Made by a program: the position numbers and the translations under genes. Shown here piece after piece: positions 1 through 5,233 of a stretch of DNA of 9,473 nt (the stretch's first letter is position 1; each line of letters begins with the position of its first letter). The notes below the pieces were generated by a model that was not told where the DNA came from, did not search any database, and was given only the letters and a program-made list of their open reading frames with translations. The DNA comes from Roseburia sp. (lineage in GTDB: Bacteria; Bacillota; Clostridia; Lachnospirales; Lachnospiraceae): contig JAGASC010000032.1 in NCBI GenBank assembly GCA_017621905.1, positions 1 through 9,473 on the forward strand, read 5' to 3'.

Positions 1-261
1 AAATTAGTGAGTGCAATCTGCGCGGCACCAAGTGTTTTGGGAGCGGCTGGAATTCTGGCAGGCAAAAATGCCACTTGTCATCCGGGATTCGAAGAAAAAC
101 TGACCGGTGCGAATACAAAGGAAGACGCAGTTGTGGTGGATGGCAATATTATTACCAGCCGTGGAATGGGTACGGCAATTCCATTCGCCCTTGAAATTAT
201 GCGGTATTTTACGGATGATGCAGCAGTGGAGCAGTTAAAAAAAGGGCTGGTATATGCATAG
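1..261 (+). CDS. DJ-1/PfpI (ThiJ) family protein, C-terminal part, 5' truncated by window edge
   Basis: The reading frame is open from base 1 and stops with TAG at 259-261, giving about 86 residues of a family usually 180-190 residues long. The visible part starts just before the nucleophile elbow (SAICAAPSVLG), whose Cys is the conserved reactive cysteine of the DJ-1/YajL/ThiJ family. The usual distal pattern follows: a Gly-rich turn, TCHPGFEE, then VVVDGNIITSRGMGTA and a closing helix. Family members are small cytosolic proteins described as oxidative-stress chaperones or as glyoxalase/deglycase-like enzymes; the exact activity cannot be told from this half. Older annotations call the family '4-methyl-5-(beta-hydroxyethyl)thiazole monophosphate biosynthesis protein', which is not supported here. 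A terminator hairpin begins 23 bases after the stop, so this is the last gene of its transcript. Confidence 0.9.
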   Translation, partial: KLVSAICAAPSVLGAAGILAGKNATCHPGFEEKLTGANTKEDAVVVDGNIITSRGMGTAIPFALEIMRYFTDDAAVEQLKKGLVYA

Positions 262-283
262 TGTGCTGGCGTACGATGCAGAA

Positions 284-327
284 AAAGCGGTCTCACATCA
301 AGGATGATGTAAAACCGCTTTCTTTTC
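284..327. terminator. Rho-independent terminator, probably bidirectional, between convergent genes
   Basis: AAAGCGGT (284-291) pairs perfectly with ACCGCTTT (314-321). Inside the loop ACATCA (295-300) pairs with TGATGT (305-310), so the hairpin has two stacked helices. On the plus strand it is followed by a T-rich run (TTTCTTTT) and ends the DJ-1-family gene. On the minus strand the same stem is followed by TTTTTC, so it can also stop transcripts arriving from the convergent spore protein gene. Confidence 0.85.
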
Positions 328-398
328 TGTAAATTGTGGTAAATTTTCTTGGGATAAGTTTTCTTATTTCAAGCATACTTACGTTAAATTTACTGTGA

Positions 399-460
399 CA
401 AATTATTTGAAGCAAATTTATTTATTTGCGTCAAAATTATTTGCGGCAAGTTTACTTGCC
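399..460. repeat. Cluster of four consecutive short palindromes
   Basis: Four small inverted repeats follow one another: CAAAT-t-ATTTG (399-409), GCAAAT-6 nt-ATTTGC (412-429), CAAA-4 nt-TTTG (432-443) and GGCAAG-ttta-CTTGCC (445-460). The units share an ATTTG/CAAAT core, so they may derive from one another. The last overlaps the stop codon of the minus-strand spore protein gene. They lie in an A+T-rich gap between convergent genes. They could be stacked 3' hairpins of the spore transcript or simple AT-rich drift. Confidence 0.5.
445..460 (-). terminator. Candidate 3' hairpin of the spore protein gene, stop codon in the loop
   Basis: Read on the minus strand, GGCAAG-TAAA-CTTGCC forms a 6-bp stem whose 4-nt loop contains the TAA stop (452-454) of the spore protein gene. 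It is followed by GCAAATAATTTT, a weak U-containing tail, so it is at best a weak terminator. It may instead protect the 3' end, with the stronger bidirectional hairpin at 284-321 as the final stop. Confidence 0.4.
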
Positions 461-673
461 TGACATCTCCTCTTCCTGCTTCATGATCATTTTTTTGACC
501 ATCTCACCGCCGATGCTTCCTGCCTGTGCAGAAGTAAGCTCACCGTTGTAACCCTCTTTTAAAGGAACTCCGATTTCACTTGCTACTTCCTGTTTAAAAC
601 GATTCATGGCTTCTTTTGCCTGAGGCACTGCCATTTTGCTGGTGTTTGAACCAGAACTGTTAGATCCACTCAT
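452..673 (-). CDS. Alpha/beta-type small acid-soluble spore protein (SASP)
   Basis: The product is 73 residues, the usual size for this family. These proteins coat and protect DNA in the dormant spore and are degraded at germination by the protease GPR. Seen in the sequence: a Ser/Gly/Asn-rich N-terminus (residues 1-12); a helix ending in QEVASEIGVP (28-37), which carries the E-[V/I]-A-S-E-[I/F] type GPR cleavage motif; and the hallmark GSIGGEMVKKMI (52-63). The start chosen is ATG at 671-673, because GGAGGG (681-686) stands 7 bases upstream on the minus strand. An upstream in-frame TTG at 686-688 would put that ribosome binding site inside the coding region and is rejected. Expression should be in the forespore (sigma G type), though no strong sigma G promoter was found; TGTATG...CATCAAC on the minus strand around 714-741 is a weak candidate. 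The gene is convergent with the DJ-1-family gene and divergent from the leader/exporter unit. Confidence 0.95.
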   Translation of the reverse strand: MSGSNSSGSNTSKMAVPQAKEAMNRFKQEVASEIGVPLKEGYNGELTSAQAGSIGGEMVKKMIMKQEEEMSGK

Positions 674-680
674 GGTATTT

Positions 681-686
681 CCCTCC
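681..686 (-). promoter_or_regulatory. SASP ribosome binding site
   Basis: GGAGGG on the minus strand lies 7 bases before the ATG at 673. It decides the start in favour of the 73-residue form. Confidence 0.8.
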
Positions 687-708
687 AAATTCTTTTGCTG
701 TTTTGGTT

Positions 709-730
709 ACAGGTTGATGATTCGACCTGT
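709..730. repeat. 9-bp inverted repeat upstream of the spore protein gene
   Basis: ACAGGTTGA (709-717) and TCGACCTGT (722-730) are inverted copies with a single T/G wobble and a 4-base spacer. The repeat lies 36 bases upstream of the spore protein ATG. It could be a protein-binding site or a hairpin in the untranslated leader of the spore transcript. There is no T-run on either side, so it is not a terminator. Confidence 0.5.
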
Positions 731-798
731 CGGTGCATACAAAAGATTACTGTATGTCCTAATCCTATTATTTACAAGAGAGAAAATATTATGTTGGT

Positions 799-813
799 AA
801 ATTCTGTGAATTT
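799..813. promoter_or_regulatory. Operator-like palindrome next to the -35 box
   Basis: AAATTC-TGT-GAATTT is a perfect 6-bp inverted repeat with a 3-bp centre, ending only 3 bases before the TTGACA -35 box at 817. The position fits a binding site for a dimeric regulator acting on the leader/exporter promoter. No specific regulator family can be assigned, and the half-sites are A+T-rich, so chance is possible. Confidence 0.4.
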
Positions 814-816
814 TTC

Positions 817-846
817 TTGACAATTCGAAAAATATGTGCGTATACT
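817..846 (+). promoter_or_regulatory. Sigma A-type promoter for the leader peptide / ABC exporter unit
   Basis: The -35 box is a perfect TTGACA (817-822) and the -10 box is TATACT (841-846), one mismatch from TATAAT, with an 18-bp spacer and an A+T-rich upstream region. Transcription should start near 851-854. This is the strongest promoter-like sequence in the window and the only clear one upstream of the exporter genes, so their transcription probably depends on passing the two terminators between 1052 and 1130. Confidence 0.8.
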
Positions 847-869
847 AGTAGAAGCAAGATACATGTAAT

Positions 870-881
870 TTAAAATTTTAA
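870..881. repeat. 12-bp A/T palindrome in the leader 5' untranslated region
   Basis: TTAAAATTTTAA is a perfect palindrome between the promoter and the leader ribosome binding site. Its composition is so simple that a function is doubtful. In RNA it could form only a weak hairpin. Confidence 0.3.
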
Positions 882-900
882 GGAAAGTGAGGTAAGCATT

Positions 901-987
901 ATGAGTAGAATTACAGGTAAGGTCGCGAAGCTTAATAGTAAGATGAATCATAGTATTACCTCGGTGGAGTTTGGGTGTCTGTATTGA
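901..987 (+). CDS. 28-residue leader peptide upstream of ABC exporter (attenuator candidate)
   Basis: A short ORF starts with ATG at 901 and stops with TGA at 985-987. A good ribosome binding site (GTGAGGT, 887-893) stands 7 bases upstream, and it is the first ORF after a strong promoter. The peptide begins MSRITGKVAK and ends SVEFGCLY: a basic first half (Arg3, Lys7, Lys10, Lys14) and a more hydrophobic end with one Cys. It has no signal peptide and no double-glycine site. Two terminator hairpins follow before the exporter genes. The arrangement matches translation-dependent attenuation as known for B. subtilis bmrB-bmrCD, although no sequence similarity to BmrB is claimed. Codons 18-22 (953-964) can base-pair with the 5' arm of terminator 1. 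The alternative is that the peptide is itself a product, for example an exported peptide. I do not recognise its family. Confidence 0.65.
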   Translation: MSRITGKVAKLNSKMNHSITSVEFGCLY

Positions 988-997
988 CAGAAGATTG

Positions 998-1019
998 GCC
1001 GCAGTATATCATTTGTGGC
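998..1019 (+). ncRNA. Hairpin in the leader RNA between leader stop and terminator 1
   Basis: GCCGCA (998-1003) pairs with TGTGGC (1014-1019) with one G-U wobble and a 10-base loop. An outer ATTGG (994-998) / CCAAT (1030-1034) pairing can stack on it with a bulge, sharing base 998. A smaller hairpin, TCTGT-attg-ACAGA (978-991), overlaps the leader stop codon. These support a structured leader RNA but do not match a riboswitch class I recognise. Confidence 0.4.
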
Positions 1020-1051
1020 ATTCTTAGAACCAATAGTTTCGATAGGCGTAT

Positions 1052-1086
1052 GCCGTGGTAATCCTATGGATTGCCACGGTTTTTTG
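1052..1086 (+). terminator. Strong intrinsic terminator 1 between leader peptide and exporter genes
   Basis: CCGTGGTAATCC (1053-1064) pairs with GGATTGCCACGG (1068-1079) through 12 positions, with one T/G wobble and a 3-base loop. Six T residues follow (1080-1085). It lies 65 bases after the leader stop codon and about 90 bases before the exporter start. If unregulated it should end most transcripts from the promoter at 817-846, which implies conditional read-through. Confidence 0.85.
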
Positions 1087-1101
1087 TTGTATCAAAGGAC
1101 A

Positions 1102-1130
1102 GGAGAACCGTGAAGGGTTCTCTTTTTCTT
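1102..1130 (+). terminator. Second intrinsic-terminator-like hairpin before the exporter genes
   Basis: GAGAACC (1103-1109) pairs with GGTTCTC (1116-1122) around a 6-base loop; a G-U pair with base 1102 can extend it. TTTTTCTTT follows (1123-1131). The stem is weaker than the first terminator. AGAACC also occurs at 1026-1031 and could compete for the 3' arm (1116-1121), a possible antiterminator pairing. Confidence 0.65.
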
Positions 1131-1162
1131 TGCAGAAAAAACGACATAGGATGTAGAAAACA

Positions 1163-1169
1163 AGGAGGA
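1163..1169 (+). promoter_or_regulatory. Ribosome binding site deciding the GTG start of the first ABC gene
   Basis: AAGGAGG ends 6 bases before GTG at 1176. The frame stays open upstream to a TTG at 1071, but that codon lies inside terminator 1 and the extra 35 residues would be translated terminator sequence. Confidence 0.85.
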
Positions 1170-1175
1170 TTTAAA

Positions 1176-2918
1176 GTGAAAAAGTTACATACGTATATTG
1201 GACGTTACTTGGGAGGATATTTGTTTGCAATATTTTCCATGGTGACGGCAATTGTTCTGGATATGATTTATCCGGCAATCACAGAGGATATTGTGGATGA
1301 GGTTATCCTGGGTGGTAAGATTGAAATGTTGACGAAGCTTCTGGTAGGCATTGTCATTGTGGGTGTAGGCCGCTGTATTTTCGGGTATTGCAAGGAATTT
1401 ACGTTTGACAGGCTGGCATCTGGCATTGGTTCCCAGATGCGAAAGGACTTGTTTGATCATGTACAGACCCTTTCCATGCGTTATTTTGATGACACGAACA
1501 CTGGCGAGCTGATGGCCCGGGTGAAGGATGATATTGATAAAATCTGGAATGCTCTTGGGTTTGTGGGGATGTTGGTGATTGAGGTCGTGGTTCATGTCAG
1601 TTTTGTGCTTTATTGCATGTTTTCGCTGAATTGGAAATTGGCGCTGGTGCCGCTGTGTACTATGGTGATCTGCGGTGCTGTAGCGATTGTGATGGAGCGG
1701 AAGCTGGATAAGGTGTATGAGGATATCAGTGAGGAAAATGCAGTGCTGACCACGGTGGCCGAGGAAAATCTGGCAGGTGTGCGGACGGTCAAGGCGTTTG
1801 CTCGGGAAAAGTTTGAGATAGAAAAATTTTTATCGCATAATAGCCGTTATTACGAACTGAACATTACCCAGTCTAGGGTGTTGGTAAAATATTACCCGTT
1901 GTTTCAGTTCGTAGGAAAGGTACTTCCGGTCTGCACTACGATTCTGGGTGGCCTTTTCGTTGTGAAGGGTGAAATGACCTTGGGTGCGTTGGTGGCATTT
2001 GTGGAGTACAGTAGGAACTGTACTTGGCCTATGGAAATGCTGGGCTGGCTGACCAATGATGTGTCGGCAGCAGTTGCATCCTACAAGAAGATTCGTAAGA
2101 TTTACGCCGTGGAGGCAGAGATTAAAAATACAGAAAATCCGGTGCAGTTAGAGCAGGTGGAAGGAAATATTGCCTTTGAGCATGTGTCCTTTGCGCTGGG
2201 GGAAAAAGAAATTTTGAAGGATATCAATTTTTCTATTCCTGCGGGAAAAACCCTGGGGATCATGGGGGCCACCGGTTCCGGAAAGTCCTCCATTGTCAAT
2301 CTGTTGCAGCGCTTCTATGACGTGACAGAGGGGGCCATCCGGGTGGACGGTGTGGATGTGCGGGAGTTGACCTTGCAGCAGCTGCGGAGCAATATTTCGG
2401 TGGTGCTGCAGGATGTGTTCCTGTTTTCCGATACCATTGAGGAAAATATTAAGATGGGGCAGCGGAACAGACTTCCGATTGAGGAAGTGCGTCTGGCAGC
2501 AGAGGCCGCCCAGGCCAGAGATTTCATTGAAAAAATGGATGAACAATATGACACAGTAGTAGGAGAGCGGGGCGTTGGACTTTCCGGCGGACAGAAACAG
2601 CGGATCAGCATTGCCCGGGCTCTTTCGAAGCACAGTCCGATTCTGGTGCTGGATGATTCCACCTCAGCACTGGATATGGACACAGAGCATGAGATTCAGA
2701 AAATGCTGAATACATTGAATGATACAACGAAAATCATAGTGGCACACCGTATTTCGGCGGTTCGGCATGCGGATGAAATCATATATCTGGAGGACGGACG
2801 TATAGCGGAGCGTGGAACCCACGAGGAACTGCTGTCAAAGAAAGGACTTTACTACAATACCTATGTTGCGCAATATTCCGCGTTAGCAATGAGAAGTGCG
2901 GCTGTAACCGACCGTTAG
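1176..2918 (+). CDS. ABC exporter half-transporter, degenerate-site subunit of a heterodimeric multidrug pump (BmrC/LmrC/TM287 type)
   Basis: From the GTG start the product is 580 residues: an N-terminal membrane domain (about 1-300) with six hydrophobic segments (roughly 11-35, 52-72, 126-148, 154-173, 240-263, 268-290), then an ATPase domain. Motifs: Walker A GATGSGKS (364-371), Q-loop Gln412, canonical signature LSGGQ (469-473), Walker B ILVLDD (489-494), D-loop SALD (497-500), H-loop His524. The residue after the Walker B Asp is Asp494 rather than the catalytic Glu. That is the mark of the non-hydrolysing site in heterodimeric exporters such as TM287/288, LmrCD and BmrCD. The protein should sit in the cytoplasmic membrane and pair with the product of the next gene to export hydrophobic drugs or peptides; the substrate cannot be told. 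Expression is probably gated by the leader and terminators upstream. A hairpin spans its stop codon. Confidence 0.93.
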   Translation: MKKLHTYIGRYLGGYLFAIFSMVTAIVLDMIYPAITEDIVDEVILGGKIEMLTKLLVGIVIVGVGRCIFGYCKEFTFDRLASGIGSQMRKDLFDHVQTLSMRYFDDTNTGELMARVKDDIDKIWNALGFVGMLVIEVVVHVSFVLYCMFSLNWKLALVPLCTMVICGAVAIVMERKLDKVYEDISEENAVLTTVAEENLAGVRTVKAFAREKFEIEKFLSHNSRYYELNITQSRVLVKYYPLFQFVGKVLPVCTTILGGLFVVKGEMTLGALVAFVEYSRNCTWPMEMLGWLTNDVSAAVASYKKIRKIYAVEAEIKNTENPVQLEQVEGNIAFEHVSFALGEKEILKDINFSIPAGKTLGIMGATGSGKSSIVNLLQRFYDVTEGAIRVDGVDVRELTLQQLRSNISVVLQDVFLFSDTIEENIKMGQRNRLPIEEVRLAAEAAQARDFIEKMDEQYDTVVGERGVGLSGGQKQRISIARALSKHSPILVLDDSTSALDMDTEHEIQKMLNTLNDTTKIIVAHRISAVRHADEIIYLEDGRIAERGTHEELLSKKGLYYNTYVAQYSALAMRSAAVTDR

Positions 2919-2924
2919 CGGTCG
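2909..2924 (+). repeat. Perfect 6-bp hairpin with the stop codon of the first ABC gene in its loop
   Basis: CGACCG (2909-2914) and CGGTCG (2919-2924) flank TTAG, which contains the TAG stop (2916-2918). No T-run follows, so it should not stop transcription. It may slow ribosomes, mark an RNA processing point between the two exporter genes, or be incidental. Confidence 0.45.
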
Positions 2925-2959
2925 AGGCTGCCCACTAATGAATAGAAAGGAGATTTATC

Positions 2960-4750
2960 ATGGCTGTTAATTCATTTCGTGAAGATGAATATATGAAAAA
3001 CACCGACAAAAAGAAAATTCTGCGTCGGCTGTTTGCCTACTTAATGGAATATAAAGGCATCCTGCTTGCCGTGCTTTTATGCATGGGCGTGACAGTTGCC
3101 ATCTCTTTAATCAATCCACTTTTGATTGAGGAGGCAATCGATAATTATATTGCAAACGGAGATTTGCCGGGATTATTTCAGTTGGGAATCTTCGCATTGA
3201 TACTGAATATTATTTTTATCATCATGGTAAAGGTGCGGATGTACGTCATGTCAATCGTGTCCAACAAAATTTTGCTTCGCATCCGCCAGGATCTGTATGA
3301 GCACATTCAGACGCTGTCCTTTTCCTTTTTTGACAGCAGGCCGACAGGAAAGATTTTGGCTCGCATCATCGGGGATGTGAATTCATTAAAAGATGTGCTG
3401 GTTAATATGGTAACGACGTTAATCCCGGAATTTGTGACGGTGGTTGGCGTTGTGGTTATTATGGTGGTGAAGGACTGGAGACTGGCGTTGGCGTCGCTTT
3501 CTACGATACCGATTATGATGGTTGGAATATGGCTCGTGCAGAGAGCTTCCCACAAACGCTGGCAGCTTTTCCGAAAAAAGTCTTCCAATTTAAATGCTTA
3601 TGTGCATGAGGATATTGCGGGAATGAATGTGGTGCAGAGCTTTGGTGCGGAGGAAGAGACCAGAGAGATTTTTGGAAAGCTGACGGATGAACATCGGGAT
3701 GCTTTTGTGGATGCGGTGATTTACGCGGATATGTTTGGCCCGGTCATTGATTTTTGCTGGGGAATCGGGGCAATGATGCTTTATCTTATTGGAATTCGAG
3801 TCTTGGGATTTGAGATGGTTTCGGTGGGACTGCTTGTGGCGTTTGGTACCTATATTAACATGTTCTGGAACCCGATTATGAATCTGAGTAATTTTTATAA
3901 CAGTCTGGTGACCAATCTAACGGCGGCGGAGCGAATTTTTGATATTCTGGACACCGAGGCGGAGATTGTGGATGCATCGGATGTGGAGGAATTACCGGAT
4001 GTGAAGGGAAAAGTGGAGTTTTCCCATGTTTGCTTTACTTATGACAGAGGAACCCCTGCGGAAACGAAGGTGCTTAATGATGTGAGCTTTACGGTGGAGC
4101 CGGGAGAGACGATTGCGCTGGTGGGACCGACAGGAGCCGGAAAGACGACAATTGTGAATTTGATCAGCCGGTTCTATGATATTGAGGAAGGTGTGATTTC
4201 CGTGGACGGGTATGATCTGACAAAAATATCCATTGAGAGTTTGCGGAAGCAGATGGGTGTTATGACTCAGGATAATTTCATTTTCCATGGAACAGTGCGG
4301 GATAATATTTTGTATGGAAAGCTGGACGCCACGGAGAAGGAAGTGATTGCGGCGGCTAAGGCGGTCAATGCCCATGATTTTATTATGAAGATGGAGAAGG
4401 GGTATGACACGGAGTTGAAGGAGCATGGGGCCGGGCTGTCCATCGGGCAGCGGCAGCTGATTGCTTTTGCAAGGACAATGATTTCCATGCCGAAGATTTT
4501 GATTTTGGATGAGGCGACCTCCAGTATTGATACACATACAGAGATTCTGGTGCAGAAGGGGATTGAGGCGCTGCTTTCCGGAAGAACCAGTTTTGTGATT
4601 GCTCACCGGCTTTCTACCATTCAGAATGCGGACCGGATTTTCGTGATTGACCAGGGCGGTATTTTAGAACAGGGTAGCCCGGCGGAGTTGATGGAGAAAA
4701 AAGGTGCGTATTATAAGCTTTATATGAAGCAGTTTGAGGGAGTGGCGTAA
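2960..4750 (+). CDS. ABC exporter half-transporter, catalytic-site subunit of a heterodimeric multidrug pump (BmrD/LmrD/TM288 type)
   Basis: The product is 596 residues, starting at ATG 2960 with AAAGGAGA (2946-2953) upstream; Met12 lacks a ribosome binding site. Six hydrophobic segments (about 32-54, 70-92, 152-170, 174-194, 259-282, 288-308) precede the ATPase domain: Walker A GPTGAGKT (389-396), Q-loop Gln437, signature LSIGQ (493-497), Walker B ILILDE (513-518) with catalytic Glu518, D-loop SSID (521-524), H-loop His549. The signature is degenerate (Ile for the first Gly) while Walker B is canonical, exactly complementary to the preceding protein. Together they form one working site (this Walker A/B with the partner's LSGGQ) and one degenerate site. 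The gap to the first gene is 41 bases without promoter or terminator, so they are co-transcribed. The 3' end carries the ribosome binding site of the next gene, which starts on the base after the stop. Confidence 0.93.
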   Translation: MAVNSFREDEYMKNTDKKKILRRLFAYLMEYKGILLAVLLCMGVTVAISLINPLLIEEAIDNYIANGDLPGLFQLGIFALILNIIFIIMVKVRMYVMSIVSNKILLRIRQDLYEHIQTLSFSFFDSRPTGKILARIIGDVNSLKDVLVNMVTTLIPEFVTVVGVVVIMVVKDWRLALASLSTIPIMMVGIWLVQRASHKRWQLFRKKSSNLNAYVHEDIAGMNVVQSFGAEEETREIFGKLTDEHRDAFVDAVIYADMFGPVIDFCWGIGAMMLYLIGIRVLGFEMVSVGLLVAFGTYINMFWNPIMNLSNFYNSLVTNLTAAERIFDILDTEAEIVDASDVEELPDVKGKVEFSHVCFTYDRGTPAETKVLNDVSFTVEPGETIALVGPTGAGKTTIVNLISRFYDIEEGVISVDGYDLTKISIESLRKQMGVMTQDNFIFHGTVRDNILYGKLDATEKEVIAAAKAVNAHDFIMKMEKGYDTELKEHGAGLSIGQRQLIAFARTMISMPKILILDEATSSIDTHTEILVQKGIEALLSGRTSFVIAHRLSTIQNADRIFVIDQGGILEQGSPAELMEKKGAYYKLYMKQFEGVA

Positions 4751-5143
4751 ATGAAATTAAAAAATATTTTGATTGTAGTCAGTGACATTGAGTGTTCTAA
4801 GGCATTTTATCATGACTTGTTTGGATTGGATGTTATTAGGGATTTTGGGGAAAATGTGATTTTGACGGAGGGGCTGGTTCTGCAGGAAAAGAAGTCTTGG
4901 GAAAATTTGATTGGGAAGGAGTCAGGTTCCCGTGGGCATGATATGGAACTGTATTTTGAGGAGCAGAATCTGGATGTGTTTTTGGAAAAGTTGGAAGCAT
5001 GCGGAAAGCCAATTGAGTACCTTGCTAAGTGCACCTTGCAGGAGGGCGGCAGGCGTGTCCTTCGGCTGTATGACCCGGATGGGCATGTAATTGAAGTTGG
5101 GGAAGCAGTAAAGTACAATGATTCAATTGCAGGCTGTAAATGA
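4751..5143 (+). CDS. VOC-superfamily protein (glyoxalase / bleomycin-resistance / dioxygenase fold)
   Basis: The product is 130 residues and starts at the ATG directly after the exporter stop (TAA-ATG). Its ribosome binding site, GAGGGAG, lies inside the exporter's last codons, so translation is probably coupled. Two beta-alpha-beta-beta-beta modules can be traced: residues 1-50 (ILIVVSDIECSKAFY, then FGLDV) and about 62-118, ending in LRLYDPDGHVIEVGE. That ending is the typical closing motif, with Glu115 at the usual last metal-ligand position. The His commonly found in the first strand is absent (Lys4-Asn5), so metal-dependent glyoxalase activity is doubtful. A drug-binding or other VOC role is as likely. 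Linkage to an efflux pump fits a resistance role, but this is inference. The last residues after EVGE run out of the fold and overlap a foreign-looking reading frame (5118-5222). Confidence 0.85.
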   Translation: MKLKNILIVVSDIECSKAFYHDLFGLDVIRDFGENVILTEGLVLQEKKSWENLIGKESGSRGHDMELYFEEQNLDVFLEKLEACGKPIEYLAKCTLQEGGRRVLRLYDPDGHVIEVGEAVKYNDSIAGCK

Positions 5144-5222
5144 TGAAATGCATGAAAAATTTTACGGGAAACTACAGTACAAGGACTGCAATAATCTTGT
5201 GCTTAAGACGAAATGGTTATAA
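5118..5222 (+). pseudogene. Possible remnant: GNAT-like C-terminal tail, out of frame with the VOC gene
   Basis: In a frame different from the VOC gene, bases 5118-5222 encode 34 residues ending in TAA. The stretch EMHEKFYGKLQYKDC followed by NNLVLKTKWL resembles the end of GNAT acetyltransferases, where an F-Y-x-K-L-G-Y motif is followed by a final basic strand. It starts within the last codons of the VOC gene and ends just before the deaminase ribosome binding site. There is no start signal. I read it as debris of a deleted acetyltransferase gene. It is short, and similarity is judged by eye only. Confidence 0.4.
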
Positions 5223-5223
5223 T

Positions 5224-5228
5224 GGAGG
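5224..5228 (+). promoter_or_regulatory. Ribosome binding site deciding the deaminase start
   Basis: GGAGG lies 5 bases before ATG 5234. An upstream in-frame ATG at 5213 would have this site inside the gene and has no ribosome binding site of its own. Confidence 0.7.
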
Positions 5229-5233
5229 AAAAA

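Noticed and set aside
1071..1175. N-terminal extension of the first ABC protein from a TTG at 1071
   Set aside because: The TTG lies in the 3' arm of terminator 1, the 35 extra residues are translated hairpin and T-run sequence, and GTG 1176 has an excellent ribosome binding site.
1185..4606. Several long minus-strand open frames inside the ABC genes
   Set aside because: They mirror codon structure of the plus-strand genes, lack ribosome binding sites and domain motifs, and the plus-strand proteins are certain.
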